Shown here in pieces: positions 41,682-51,832 of a DNA stretch of 64,000 nucleotides. Source of the DNA: Halomonas sp. QHL1 (lineage in GTDB: Bacteria; Pseudomonadota; Gammaproteobacteria; Pseudomonadales; Halomonadaceae). The stretch's first letter is position 1. Each line of letters opens with the position of its first letter. The notes below the pieces were generated by a model. That model was not told where the DNA came from. It searched no databases and worked only from the letters and a program-made list of their open reading frames with translations. The position numbers and the translations under genes are program-made. The stretch lies in contig NZ_MINL01000001.1 of the NCBI RefSeq assembly GCF_001882345.1, forward strand, positions 2,317,705 to 2,381,704, read 5' to 3'.

Positions 41682-42956
41682 CTACCCTTGAGAAGCAGCC
41701 AGCGCTTGATCAATATCCGCCAACAGATCGTCGATATGCTCAATGCCGATCGACAGGCGCACCATATCCGGCGTGACGCCAGCGGCTTTTAGCTCCTGCT
41801 CGTTGAGTTGCCGGTGCGTGGTAGAGGCGGGAATGGAAGAGCAGCTTTTGGCATCGCCGATATTCACCAGGCGGAGAATCAGCGCCAGCGCATCGTAGAA
41901 GCGCTCACCAGCGGCCTGCCCACCTTCAATGCCAAAACTAAGAATTCCCGAGGCATAGCCGTTCATATAACGCTGGGCCAGCGCATGATCAGGGTGGTTT
42001 TCCAAGCCAGCATAATGCACCCAGGTGACCAACGGATGGCTTTCCAGATGCTTGGCAACCGCTAAAGCATTGGCACAGATACGCTCGATCCGTAGTGACA
42101 GCGTTTCCAATCCCTGGAGCAGGTTCCAGGCCGCTTGAGCAGAAAGCGCCGCGCCCATATTACGTAGCGGCACCACCCGGGCGCGGGCAATAAAGGCCGC
42201 ATCGCCCACATCACGGGTATAGCTCACACCGTGATAGGAGACATCAGGCTCGTTGAGTAGCGGAAAGCGGCTGGCATTCTCGGCCCAGGGAAAGGTGCCC
42301 GAATCAACGATCACACCGCCCACCGTGGTGCCGTGGCCGCCGATATATTTGGTCGCTGAGTGGACAACGATATCCGCCCCGTGCTCAATCGGCCGACATA
42401 AAAACGGCGTCGCCGTGGTGTTATCGACAATCACCGGCACTCCATGACGATGCGCCGCTTCGGCCAGCTTTGTTAGGTCGACCACCCCACCTGAGGGGTT
42501 ACCAATGCTTTCGCAGAAAACCGCTTTGGTACGCTCATCGATCAGCGCTTCGATGCCCTCAATATCATCTTTATCGGCAAAACGCACCTGAATGCCTTGG
42601 CGCGGCAAGGTGTGGGCAAACAGATTGTAGGTACCGCCATACAGCTCGCTGATCGAGACAATGTTATCGCCCGCTTCGGCAATGGTCTGGATCGCATAGG
42701 TAATCGCCGCCATTCCCGACGCCACCGCTAGCCCCGCGATACCGCCTTCCAACGCGGCTACCCGCTGCTCCAACACGGCGCAGGTTGGGTTCATAATGCG
42801 CGAGTAAATGTTTCCTTCGACTTTAAGATCAAACAGATCCGCCGCGTGCTGCGCATTATCGAATGAAAACGACGTGGTTTGATGAATTGGCACCGCCACG
42901 GCGTTTTGTGAATCCGGCGAATAGCCATGGTGGAGGGCAATGGTTTCTGGCTTCAT
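41682..42956 (-). CDS. metY: O-acetylhomoserine aminocarboxypropyltransferase family enzyme
   Basis: A 424-residue PLP enzyme of the Cys/Met metabolism group. The Schiff-base lysine is in SATKYIGGHGTTVGGV, and SRIMNPTCAVLEQRVAALEG and the C-terminal SIGIEHIDDLLADI are present. The length fits O-acetylhomoserine sulfhydrylase, which forms homocysteine or methionine from O-acetylhomoserine and sulfide or methanethiol. Methionine gamma-lyase is a possible alternative. It stands alone, converging with the agmatinase-family gene. Confidence 0.9.
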   Translation of the reverse strand: MKPETIALHHGYSPDSQNAVAVPIHQTTSFSFDNAQHAADLFDLKVEGNIYSRIMNPTCAVLEQRVAALEGGIAGLAVASGMAAITYAIQTIAEAGDNIVSISELYGGTYNLFAHTLPRQGIQVRFADKDDIEGIEALIDERTKAVFCESIGNPSGGVVDLTKLAEAAHRHGVPVIVDNTTATPFLCRPIEHGADIVVHSATKYIGGHGTTVGGVIVDSGTFPWAENASRFPLLNEPDVSYHGVSYTRDVGDAAFIARARVVPLRNMGAALSAQAAWNLLQGLETLSLRIERICANALAVAKHLESHPLVTWVHYAGLENHPDHALAQRYMNGYASGILSFGIEGGQAAGERFYDALALILRLVNIGDAKSCSSIPASTTHRQLNEQELKAAGVTPDMVRLSIGIEHIDDLLADIDQALAASQG

Positions 42957-43272
42957 GAGACGGCTCGCTATTTTGTTATTAAGGTTCGCTATTGATCCTA
43001 AACAAGCGCTGCGAGGAAGGCCAACAATCGTTCGCTTCGCTATTTACCTGAATGGAAGGACGGGGCTGGAGGCGCTGGCGCAACAAGCGCCAGCTTTGGG
43101 TCACGATCGTCGCCAGGGTGCACAGCGGCTAGCGTGACAATCGTCGGCTTATATCGGCGTCATGGATCCCTTGGGCGTGGGTCTAACGCTGGATGCTGGC
43201 CTTTACGATGCGCTACTGGAACAGCTGGCTGATGAGATTGCGCGTTGCACCGATGCCTAAACAGCGTCTTTC
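42957..43272. pseudogene. Gap with a short coding remnant
   Basis: This 316-base gap has no intact gene. Around 43140-43257 a short open segment reading YIGVMDPLGVGLTLDAGLYD and continuing to a TAA at about 43260 looks coding-like, as does a segment before it in another frame. The parent family was not recognised, so this may be the end of a decayed gene. Confidence 0.3.
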
Positions 43273-43917
43273 TTAAACAGCTTTTTTATTAAATAGCTTT
43301 CCAAGTTGATAAAGGTCGTGCATATACCTATCAAACTTTGAAACAAGCAGTGACATGAAGATAAAGGCATAAATAACCAGCATGACGATCAAGGGTTCGT
43401 TTAGCCAGGCCAGCAAAGGCGTCGATATCGGATAGCTAATCGTGTAGATAGTCATGGCCGCTAATAGCTGAACCAGGAAACAATTAACAATCACCAGGGC
43501 AATCAACGCTGCGCGTATATTCACATTCGGCAGCGTTGTTTTCCAAAACGGCAAATGACGGACTGTTATGCGGCTTCTCTTCGCCCCCTCTGTATCACCG
43601 TTAAAACTCAATCTCCTTTTACGCCGCAGTAAAGGAATTGCATAGCTGCCTGCTTCCTCTTCAGCAAACGCCACCAACGCGATATCCCGATTGAAGTCAG
43701 GGCCCAAGGCAGTGGTCGCCATTTGATCGAAATCTGCCCATGCATGGTTTTGTTGGGCGGTTTTAGCTTGGTCAGAAAGCGTTTTTAAGCGGCCTTTATC
43801 GGCCTTCGACAGCTTCTTATCATTGCCGACGTTGATATTGTAATGAATTTCATACACCTGATACAAAGCAACGGTCACACCCACAAAAATCATCAAAAAA
43901 ACAATATATATCAACAT
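43273..43917 (-). CDS. Hypothetical inner-membrane protein
   Basis: A 214-residue protein with no named family. Helices lie near the N terminus (LIYIVFLMIFVGVTVALYQV), at about residues 140-160 (ALIALVIVNCFLVQLLAAMT) and 175-195 (LIVMLVIYAFIFMSLLV). Between them are a charged helical segment (residues ~35-70) and a basic stretch. An ATG at 43929 abuts AGGAG directly, so ATG 43917 is preferred. It has no operon partner. Confidence 0.65.
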   Translation of the reverse strand: MLIYIVFLMIFVGVTVALYQVYEIHYNINVGNDKKLSKADKGRLKTLSDQAKTAQQNHAWADFDQMATTALGPDFNRDIALVAFAEEEAGSYAIPLLRRKRRLSFNGDTEGAKRSRITVRHLPFWKTTLPNVNIRAALIALVIVNCFLVQLLAAMTIYTISYPISTPLLAWLNEPLIVMLVIYAFIFMSLLVSKFDRYMHDLYQLGKLFNKKAV

Positions 43918-43929
43918 ATTAACAGTCAT

Positions 43930-44595
43930 CTCCTGAACGGTACTTATTCAGCCAACCAAAATTAATTTTATTAGCCTTCAAACTAATATAACACAGGGCC
44001 CTAAAAAGCGTATTTCACTGATGTTCGTTATGGAAGGATCATCTAATGCTATTAAGCGGCAGCTCACGGTCGATACAGTCGCCGGTTAGAGTTGCCTCAG
44101 CGCCCTTTTGAGGATGGCGGCGCGGCTCACCCCTCGCGCCAGTTAAAGCCTTTGATGACGACGGGCAATCTAGTGGATATACCTACCCACTATTTAGTTA
44201 AAGGCAGTGGCTGTCATCGGAGGCGCCCTACCATCTACAGGGCTGATCACGCCACCCTTCAGCCCGTGGCGGTATCGGGTCAATAAGCCTTGTCAGGGGG
44301 CAGATTTTTGCTGACACGTTGGGCGTTCTTGCTAGCTGCCTGATGGCACGAAATGTTCCCCCTTAAAAAATCACTTCGATTTAAAACCCTAACTAATCTT
44401 TTTTTACTAAATCAACCTTGCTAAGATGCTTAGAAAACTAATCATACCAATTAAAATTTGCTAGGGAACGCTAGACTTGAACACATTCCAACTCGCGTGC
44501 AACGCACGTCCTGCCCTTGCTTTGTCGAAATTGCTGTATTGACACTGGCTCACATGAGCCAGTTAAAAATGGTTCTATCGAAGTAAGGTTCAGAT
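43930..44595. other. Long intergenic region before the srf operon
   Basis: No gene can be supported in these 666 bases. Short frames exist (for example 44092-44286) but lack a ribosome-binding site and any family resemblance. The right third is AT-rich and ends in the srf promoter candidate. Confidence 0.5.
44539..44568 (+). promoter_or_regulatory. Candidate srf promoter with palindrome in the spacer
   Basis: TTGACA (44539-44544) matches the sigma-70 -35 consensus and TTAAAA (44563-44568) is a -10 candidate 18 bases on. ACTGGCTCA and TGAGCCAGT (44544-44563) form perfect 9-base arms around CA, filling the spacer. A repressor bound there would exclude RNA polymerase. The srfA start is 28 bases past the -10 box. 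Confidence 0.55.
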
Positions 44596-46028
44596 ATGTC
44601 ATCCCTTTTGTTGCACAGCGGGAAGACTGAACAGTATCGCGCACTAGGCGAAACTGGTCAGCCCGTCTATTACTCTGCTCTACAGCTACGTAAGGCAATT
44701 GCTCGACGACTGAAAGGTCGAGAGCGACATCTCGCCATTCCACAGCGTGATCAACAAGGCGAGGGCGTGGACTGGTATAGCGGTATAGAGGGCGATGTAG
44801 TGCCTTGGAGAAGCGCTACTGAAGGCGAACGTGAAGATGCACCCAGCTAGCGGCCTTCCAAAAAGAGATCCTAGCCGTCGAAATACCTGATGAAGGAAAC
44901 GGCGGGGATCATGAAGTCTTTGCTCGTTTGCTCAAGTGGGTGTGCCATTTTCCAGATGAAAACTTTGTTTATCTGGTTGATGGCACGCCTGTTCTGACCT
45001 TCTGGGGGTTTACGCACCCAGAAACCGACCGACACGCCAATCCTCTTCAGTGCCTTTACCCTGAGGCCGAACCTGAATTATCCCCCACTGCCCCACCTAT
45101 AACTACTACTCCGGCGTCACTAGCTGCTGCAGCGCCTCTCGCTGAACCGACTATTGCTGAAGAGCCAACGCGCTCGTGGTGGCGTCGCCTTTGGTGGCTA
45201 CTGCCTCTAGCGCTGCTTCTAATACTGCTTTTGCTTTTAGGGCTAAGAAGTTGCTCCACACCAAGTATCGGACCCGATACCGGAATAAATGTGCCATCGA
45301 TCGAGTTCTCTTCTCCTCAGCCGCTTTGGAAGGGATGGGACGTATGGCCGTTCAAGGCAGAGACCAGGGATATTGCTTTGCCAAGCGGAACAGCGGGACT
45401 AAATGGTGACATTGCTCTGCCTACTTTCGGAAACAGGGCGGGAGCGCTCGACTGGGCTCTCCCCACTACCGGGCTTTCCAATGTGGGGTTGCCTGACACT
45501 ACTACTTCTTTGGCACCAGCTGAGACGACACTACCAGCGGGTGAGTTATCCGCCGAGCCCGTACCACCGCAAGGCGCAGCGTCATCCGAACTAGCAGAAG
45601 TGAGCGCAGGCCTTCCTGATGCTATTACGCCACCCGAGCTTGGCGCAGTGCCAGAGCCACTGAGCCTGCCCGCCAATACTCCAGATGGTACCGCAGCATT
45701 TCTCAACGGTAATTGGCGCGGCGCTGGGGTAATGGATAGCCAAAGCGGCCGTCCGCTTCAGGTGAGGTATGCATTTGATCAGGGTGAAGGCGAGATGCAG
45801 ATACGCCGCGGTGGCGCTGATGGCATGACCTGCACTGGGCCTGTGGCCGCCATCATGCAAGACGGTGAACTGCAGGTTGAGGCTCAAGAACACGCTCGCT
45901 GTGAGGACGGTAGCAACTACGAAATGCCACGCGTGGAATGCCGTCAAGCCGATGGCGAAATAGCGGACTGTGCAGCCAGCTACGATGACGAGCCTTTCCC
46001 CATGCAGCTGCAGAAAGCCAGCGAATAG
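44596..46028 (+). pseudogene. srfA: srfA-family gene, frameshifted near base 44840
   Basis: The N-terminal 84 codons (44596-44850) run into a stop, but coding sense resumes one frame back at 44841 (reading TQLAAFQKEILAVEIPDEGN) and continues without a break to 46028. A single missing base between 44840 and 44841 explains it. Restored, the protein has about 477 residues: a cytosolic module (1-165), a proline-rich linker, a membrane helix near 195-218 (LLPLALLLILLLLLGL), a low-complexity linker and a C-terminal domain with several cysteines. SrfA is the first member of the srfABC operon known from Salmonella. It could be a true mutation, an assembly error or, least likely, recoding. Confidence 0.75.
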
Positions 46029-46043
46029 GACGGTAAATTTACT

Positions 46044-49000
46044 ATGTTGCCTGAGATAATTAATTTCGAAGAAGTGGCCACACTAGTCAGCCACTCCGGT
46101 GTTCAGTTCATGGACTTTGGCTTAACGCTGGAGCCACGTAAGCATCCGGCTGGGGAGTTTATGTACCTGTCCACCGCTGACAAGATGCTGACTCGCCTAC
46201 TCGTTAATGAGGAGGACGGTTCCCTTTTTCACGAAATAGAACCTGGCAAGTTTGAGACCGTCAAACGACCACAATTCGACATGGCCATGGCTACCAGCCT
46301 TGAGCAGCTGAACGCTGCCTGGCTTCCGCTGCCATTTTTCCGTTTTCGGCCACCGCGCAAATTTGATGAAGGGCCAGCTAACTGGGCACGTATGCGCCTT
46401 ACCGAACTCGATGAGGCGGATATCGACGGCCATACCCACCGCCTGACGTTGGCTTTTGATACACAAACACTACCGCGTCGCGACAACACGGCTTACCTGT
46501 GCCCTACTAATGACGATGTAAACTCTGGCGCTAACTTTCGCTTAGCTACCAGCACATCACACATGCGCTGGTTTCTTGACCAGACCTGGGTTAGGGAGTG
46601 GCTTGAGGAGCTTTTCCGCGAAGCCAACCCCAAGCTTGATAGCCAGGAAATGCGTGAAGGCCTAGAGGAGTGCCAACACCTAGCGCACTACCTTAACGTG
46701 CTCAGCTTGCTGCGACGACCGATTGAAGAAGAGCATAGCAAGCAGGACCCTTATGTTGAGATCCCTGATATTAAAGTGATTTCTCAGCAGGAAGGGGTGA
46801 TTCCCGTTGACTTGGTACTCGACGTCGGAAATTCGCGTACATGCGGCATCCTAATTGAAGATCACGGCCAATCAGGCATGGGCCTGAAGCACAACTATGT
46901 GCTGGAGTTGCGCGACCTTGTTGATCCTGAGCGAGTCTATCGCGAGCCCTTTGAAAGCCGTATTGAGTTTTCACAAACCTTTTTTGGCAAAGATCACCTG
47001 TCTGTCAAAAGTGGTCGCCACGATGCATTCCTATGGCCAACCATTGCACGAGTTGGTGTTGAGGCAGGTCGTTTAGCGGGACGCAGGCGAGGCACCGAAG
47101 GTTCCACGGGGCTCTCAAGCCCCAAACGCTACCTGTGGGACGATGATACCTACCGCCATGGCTGGCGTTTCAACAGCGCCTATGTGCGTACGGATACCGA
47201 ACCTCACGCTACAGCAGCGCCATTTTCACACTTAATTAATGAGCTAGGGGACGCCCTTTATACGCTAGACGAAGAAGATCAATTACCGGTCTTCAAGCCG
47301 CACTATTCACGCAGCTCATTGATGACGTTTATGTTGGCAGAGGTGCTGGCTCAAGCGCTGATGCAAATGAATAGCCCTGCTCAGCGTGTTCGTCAAGGAC
47401 ACACTAACCGCCCTCGACACCTACGCTCGATTACGCTCACGGTACCGCCAGCCTTGCCTCAAGCAGAGCGCAGCCTATTTGTATCGCGCCTTGAGCAAGC
47501 GGTAGCACTGATCTGGAAAAGCCTGGGCTGGCATGACGGTGAAGAAGAGAGCAATCCCTTTGAGGCTAGCGATGACGGTACCCTGCGCGTGCCAATGCCA
47601 CGTTTACGCGTGGAGTGGGATGAAGCCTCCTGCGGGCAGTTGGTATACCTCTACACCGAGATAAAAGAGAACTTTGCTGGTCACCCAGAAGAGTTTTTCG
47701 CGACGCTGGCACGCCCCGACAAGGCAGATCGCGAGCGTATCAGCCTAGCGACTATCGATATTGGCGGCGGCACCACCGATTTAGTAATTACCGACTACCA
47801 TCTCGATCGTAATGGCTCTGCTAGCGGAGGCAGCAATGTCTTCGTGGTACCAGAGCAGCGATTTCGCGACGGCTTCCGTGTAGCCGGTGATGACATTCTA
47901 CTGGATGTTATTCAGCTGTTTATACTTCCAAGTCTAGAGGCGGCACTCAAGGAAGCAGGGGTGGCTTCACCTGATGCCATGATGTCACGGCTATGTGGCC
48001 AGGAAGGAGCAAATGCTCAGGATCAAGTGCTTCGCCAACAGCTCAATTTGCAGGTTTTCACTCCTCTCGGCCTAGCACTGCTTGAATCCTATGAAGCGTT
48101 CGACCCTGAACAGCCTACGGGGCCAGAGACCCTCACCTACGGCGAACGCCTAGGCGAACAAGCGGTGAGTGATTCGGTGCACCGCTACGTGGAAAATGCG
48201 CTACGCCGTGAGCTAGGTCTTGATTGCAACTTTAGCTTGATGAGCATTCCTCTCACCTTCAATTTGCTGGAAGTTCACCGCGCCTTCCTTAAAGATCGTT
48301 TCAATATCTGTAAAACACTGGCGTCGCTATGCGAAGTAATCTTCCAATATCAGTGCGACAATCTTTTGCTCACCGGACGCCCATCGCGCCTACCTGGTGT
48401 CCAGGCTTACCTGCGCAAGATGTTGCCACTACCGCCAGGACGTATTTTACCAATGCAGGGTTATCGCACTGGCAGTTGGTACCCTTTTCATCGTAATGGG
48501 CGCATAGACGACCCTAAGAGTACCGCTTCCGTAGGCGCCATGCTGTGCCTGCTATGCGCGCAGCGCAGTCTCTCCAACTTCTTTTTCAATGCTGCAGCTT
48601 TACGGCCTTACTCAACTATTCGTCATATCGGTCTGATCGATAACAACAACACGATTCCAGACGCTGATGTGACTTACCGCGACATAACCACTACCGAAAA
48701 TGGCACCACTATTCAGTTGGATAATGAGGGTATGGATGAGCCCCCTGTTATCGAAATGCGAGGACCGTTAAGGATTGGTTTCCGTCAGCTAAGTGCACAG
48801 CGCTGGGCTGCCTCGCCCCTCTACACACTGGATTTTACCCCCTCCGGCGCCGAGAAGCTGGCTAAAGCCGAAGCCAATGGTGGCCAAGCTCCTGTGTTGA
48901 AAGTGCGGCTAGGTGTAGATGAACGCGCTGGCAAGGGAAGCTTAATAAGCGACCGCCTAAAAGTCGTCAGCGTTGAGACCGACGGTGAAAGCAGCTTTAG

Positions 49001-49097
49001 CACACGGGATCTGAAGCTACAGCTCAATACCCTTAATGATGCCGGACTAGGTGATACCAACTACTGGCTGGATAGCGGGAGCGTGAAGCGCATATGA
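46044..49097 (+). CDS. srfB: SrfB-family actin/Hsp70-like ATPase
   Basis: A 1017-residue cytosolic protein of the SrfB family. The actin/Hsp70 fold is visible: phosphate-1 motif LVLDVGNSRTCGILI (about 257-271), phosphate-2 motif TIDIGGGTTDLVITD (about 570-584) and an adenosine motif LLLTGRPSRLPGVQAYLRKM (about 774-793). An N-terminal region of ~250 residues precedes the ATPase. The motifs are intact, so ATP binding is expected. In Salmonella SrfB is an SsrB-regulated factor, and SrfABC has been described as a toxin-like complex in Xenorhabdus; the biochemical role is unclear. It follows srfA after 15 bases and overlaps srfC by ATGA. Confidence 0.9.
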   Translation: MLPEIINFEEVATLVSHSGVQFMDFGLTLEPRKHPAGEFMYLSTADKMLTRLLVNEEDGSLFHEIEPGKFETVKRPQFDMAMATSLEQLNAAWLPLPFFRFRPPRKFDEGPANWARMRLTELDEADIDGHTHRLTLAFDTQTLPRRDNTAYLCPTNDDVNSGANFRLATSTSHMRWFLDQTWVREWLEELFREANPKLDSQEMREGLEECQHLAHYLNVLSLLRRPIEEEHSKQDPYVEIPDIKVISQQEGVIPVDLVLDVGNSRTCGILIEDHGQSGMGLKHNYVLELRDLVDPERVYREPFESRIEFSQTFFGKDHLSVKSGRHDAFLWPTIARVGVEAGRLAGRRRGTEGSTGLSSPKRYLWDDDTYRHGWRFNSAYVRTDTEPHATAAPFSHLINELGDALYTLDEEDQLPVFKPHYSRSSLMTFMLAEVLAQALMQMNSPAQRVRQGHTNRPRHLRSITLTVPPALPQAERSLFVSRLEQAVALIWKSLGWHDGEEESNPFEASDDGTLRVPMPRLRVEWDEASCGQLVYLYTEIKENFAGHPEEFFATLARPDKADRERISLATIDIGGGTTDLVITDYHLDRNGSASGGSNVFVVPEQRFRDGFRVAGDDILLDVIQLFILPSLEAALKEAGVASPDAMMSRLCGQEGANAQDQVLRQQLNLQVFTPLGLALLESYEAFDPEQPTGPETLTYGERLGEQAVSDSVHRYVENALRRELGLDCNFSLMSIPLTFNLLEVHRAFLKDRFNICKTLASLCEVIFQYQCDNLLLTGRPSRLPGVQAYLRKMLPLPPGRILPMQGYRTGSWYPFHRNGRIDDPKSTASVGAMLCLLCAQRSLSNFFFNAAALRPYSTIRHIGLIDNNNTIPDADVTYRDITTTENGTTIQLDNEGMDEPPVIEMRGPLRIGFRQLSAQRWAASPLYTLDFTPSGAEKLAKAEANGGQAPVLKVRLGVDERAGKGSLISDRLKVVSVETDGESSFSTRDLKLQLNTLNDAGLGDTNYWLDSGSVKRI

Positions 49098-51832
49098 ACC
49101 AGTTGAAACCAGAACAGTTGACGCCAGAACAACAGCGACTCAGTGAAGGCTGGCAGGCTTTCCACGCGGGAGCGGGCGCAGCCCTTGAGTGGATTGAAGA
49201 GGTGCGTGATAGCGCACCAAGCCTTGACAGTGAAGCCGATAATCTTGGGCTGGCTTTCTATCGCTCTCGCAACCTTGCAAAAAGCTTGTCACACGCGGCG
49301 ACCACGCCGATGACAGTGGGCTTTTTTGGCCTCTCCCAGGCGGGCAAGTCCTATCTCATTTCAGCGTTAGCGGCGGGCGAAAACGGTAAGCTAGAAACCT
49401 GCTATGGCACGGCGCGCCTGGATTTTATTGAGCATGTTAACCCCGTCGGTGGGGGCAAAGAGGCAACGGGACTGGTCACGCGCTTTAGTCGTGCATCCAA
49501 TTCAATATCCGGCGAGTTCCCGGTTGAGCTCAAGCTATTCAATGAAATAGAAGTGGCGAAAGTACTGGCGAATGCTTGGTTCAACGACTTCGATCACGAG
49601 CGGGAAGACGTTTATGAAATTGATGAAGGTAAGGTAGCCAACATATTGGCACCCCATGAGGGAGAGCTGGGTAAGGAACTTCAACCCGGCGTAACGCCGG
49701 AAAACGTAGTAGAGCTTTGGGACTACCTGCAAGCGAGTTTTCCCAAATCAGTCAGCAAACTCAATGCCCGTTACTGGCCCCTGGTGGTGAGACTCGCACC
49801 GCGTCTTAGCAGCCAAAAACGGGCAGAGCTGTTCTCAATTTTATGGGGTGAACAGCCCGAACTTACTAATCTCTACCGCCAGTTAGCCCAGACACTTGGC
49901 TCCCTTGGGCATGCAACTCGGGTTTATGCGCCTCTCCGCTGCCTCGTTGTCCGTGATGGCGATGGTTATAGCCAGCGCGACAGCATTATGAATGTCGACA
50001 TCCTTGAGCGTCTAGGAACAGCACAGGACCAACCGCTTGACGTGTGTCCAGCTACAGGCGATTCGCTCGGCGCGCCGGTCAACTTGCCCGTAGCTCAGCT
50101 TGCAGCGCTAACGGCGGAGCTAACGTTTCCTCTGGTTGAACCCACCCGAGATCCGCGAGTGGAAAAGGTTGATCTACTTGACTTCCCCGGTTATCGAGGT
50201 CGACTTAGCCTGCGTAAGATCGGTGAGGCGGGAAGCCAGGAGGGGCTCTCCCAACTACTCCTGCGCGGCAAAGTCGCCTATCTATTTGAGCGTTACACCG
50301 ACAGCCAAGAAATGAACGGCCTGGTCGTGTGCACTAGCTCGGATAAGCAGAGCGATGTGACGAGTGTCGGGCCGGTTCTAACCCGCTGGATAGAAAAAAC
50401 CCAAGGCAGCACCGCAGCAGAGCGTGGTCAGCGTGATCCAGGGCTAATCTGGACTCTCACCATGTTTGATAAGCGCATCTCAGGCGCCTTACAACAAACC
50501 GAAAGCCAGCTACGTGAAGGGTGGGAAGGCCTGGTCAAAATGACCATGCTGGAACGCTTCGGAAGCTTTGAATGGATGCAGGAGTGGGCTCCCGGCCAGG
50601 CCTTTGACAATACGTTTTTGGTTCGCAAGCCGCGCCTTCCCGTTCCCTTTTTAGTCAGTGAAGAGGGTCGTGAGGTTGCCATCAATGAAAGCGCGCGCGA
50701 TGCATTAACGAGCATGCAAAGCACCTTCATTGCTAGCCAAACGGTGCAGCAGCACGTTAACCAACCGTCCGCCGCATGGGAGGCCATGCTCGCTTTAGAT
50801 GATGGCGGTATGGCTCGCATTGGCGACTACCTAGGCCGTATCGCAGGCCTTGAGTACAAGTTGGGCCGCATTGAAAGTCAGCTTAAAGAAAACTATCGCG
50901 CCCTGATAACAGACCGCTTAGCCCGATGGTATTTTGATGACACCGGTGGAGAAGTGGCAGAGAAACGCGACATTGCGAGCCGTTTCTGGAAGGAACTTCA
51001 GGCGCGTTTGCCATCGCTGGGGGAACTGCAACATAACCTTGAGCTTCCAGATGAGGTAGTGCGAGACCTCTACCTAAGCGACAGCGAAGACAGTTTGTCA
51101 CTCGAGTCAAACGAAGAAACCGACATAACTGCCGATGATGGCGGGTTATATGGCAGCAGTGGCTTTGGGCTAGAAAGCGGTTTTGGTGAGCTGCCCTTCG
51201 GCGATAGCCAAAGCGTGACATCAGAAGCGCCTAGCGGTCCTTCACAAACGCATGTTCTGCAAAGCGCCGATCACCGTTTTGCCCGAGCCATCTATAACGC
51301 TTGGGTTGGTCACGTGCGTGAACTGCCCCAACGCCAGGGATTGCTGCGCATGCTCGGCCTCGACCGCGAGCTGGTTAAGCTGCTGGCTGACGAACTGATC
51401 ACAGGCGCCAGCCGACTAAAAGTCCAAGAGAAACTGCAAGAAGCGTTATTACAACGTGGCCAAAGTGGTGCACGCCGAGATCGTCTGGTGGCACGACAAG
51501 CGCTGGCTGCGCAGCTGGTCCTCCGCGACTTTATTGCCTGGCTTGGTTTCCACTACATTCCTGTAGAACAGCGCCCGCCCAGCTTCGTTGGCGCCAAAAC
51601 GCATCTCTTTGGTTACGAGCACAACCCAATCCCAAAGGGCTCACTTCCCCTGCTACCTGAACAACCGATCAACCAAGCCATGGTGTACCTCGGCGACTGG
51701 TTATCTGGACTTTGTCTCATGACTCAAGAGAATGCTGGCCACAGCGGCGGGCGTGAAATCACTATCGAACAGAACGAGCGTCTCGGTGAGGTGTTGGAGC
51801 TGTTCTCTGCTAAGGAGAAGGCCCATGCGTAA
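49094..51832 (+). CDS. srfC: SrfC-family dynamin-like GTPase
   Basis: A 912-residue protein of the SrfC family. The P-loop is GLSQAGKS at residues 79-86, and the switch II DxPG motif is in VDLLDFPGYRGR near residue 363; a long insert separates them. TMFDKR about residue 456 may be part of the base-recognition region. The C-terminal half is mostly helical with an acidic serine- and glycine-rich insert near 670-720. A dynamin- or YjdA-like membrane-linked GTPase is the likeliest type. It is translationally coupled to srfB and overlaps the next gene by eight bases. Confidence 0.88.
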   Translation: MNQLKPEQLTPEQQRLSEGWQAFHAGAGAALEWIEEVRDSAPSLDSEADNLGLAFYRSRNLAKSLSHAATTPMTVGFFGLSQAGKSYLISALAAGENGKLETCYGTARLDFIEHVNPVGGGKEATGLVTRFSRASNSISGEFPVELKLFNEIEVAKVLANAWFNDFDHEREDVYEIDEGKVANILAPHEGELGKELQPGVTPENVVELWDYLQASFPKSVSKLNARYWPLVVRLAPRLSSQKRAELFSILWGEQPELTNLYRQLAQTLGSLGHATRVYAPLRCLVVRDGDGYSQRDSIMNVDILERLGTAQDQPLDVCPATGDSLGAPVNLPVAQLAALTAELTFPLVEPTRDPRVEKVDLLDFPGYRGRLSLRKIGEAGSQEGLSQLLLRGKVAYLFERYTDSQEMNGLVVCTSSDKQSDVTSVGPVLTRWIEKTQGSTAAERGQRDPGLIWTLTMFDKRISGALQQTESQLREGWEGLVKMTMLERFGSFEWMQEWAPGQAFDNTFLVRKPRLPVPFLVSEEGREVAINESARDALTSMQSTFIASQTVQQHVNQPSAAWEAMLALDDGGMARIGDYLGRIAGLEYKLGRIESQLKENYRALITDRLARWYFDDTGGEVAEKRDIASRFWKELQARLPSLGELQHNLELPDEVVRDLYLSDSEDSLSLESNEETDITADDGGLYGSSGFGLESGFGELPFGDSQSVTSEAPSGPSQTHVLQSADHRFARAIYNAWVGHVRELPQRQGLLRMLGLDRELVKLLADELITGASRLKVQEKLQEALLQRGQSGARRDRLVARQALAAQLVLRDFIAWLGFHYIPVEQRPPSFVGAKTHLFGYEHNPIPKGSLPLLPEQPINQAMVYLGDWLSGLCLMTQENAGHSGGREITIEQNERLGEVLELFSAKEKAHA

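Noticed and set aside
44092..44286. Open frame of 64 codons before the srf operon
   Set aside because: No ribosome-binding site, no family resemblance, and surrounding DNA has no coding character.
44830..44850. Programmed frameshifting in srfA
   Set aside because: No slippery heptamer or downstream stem is visible; a base loss or sequence error is simpler.
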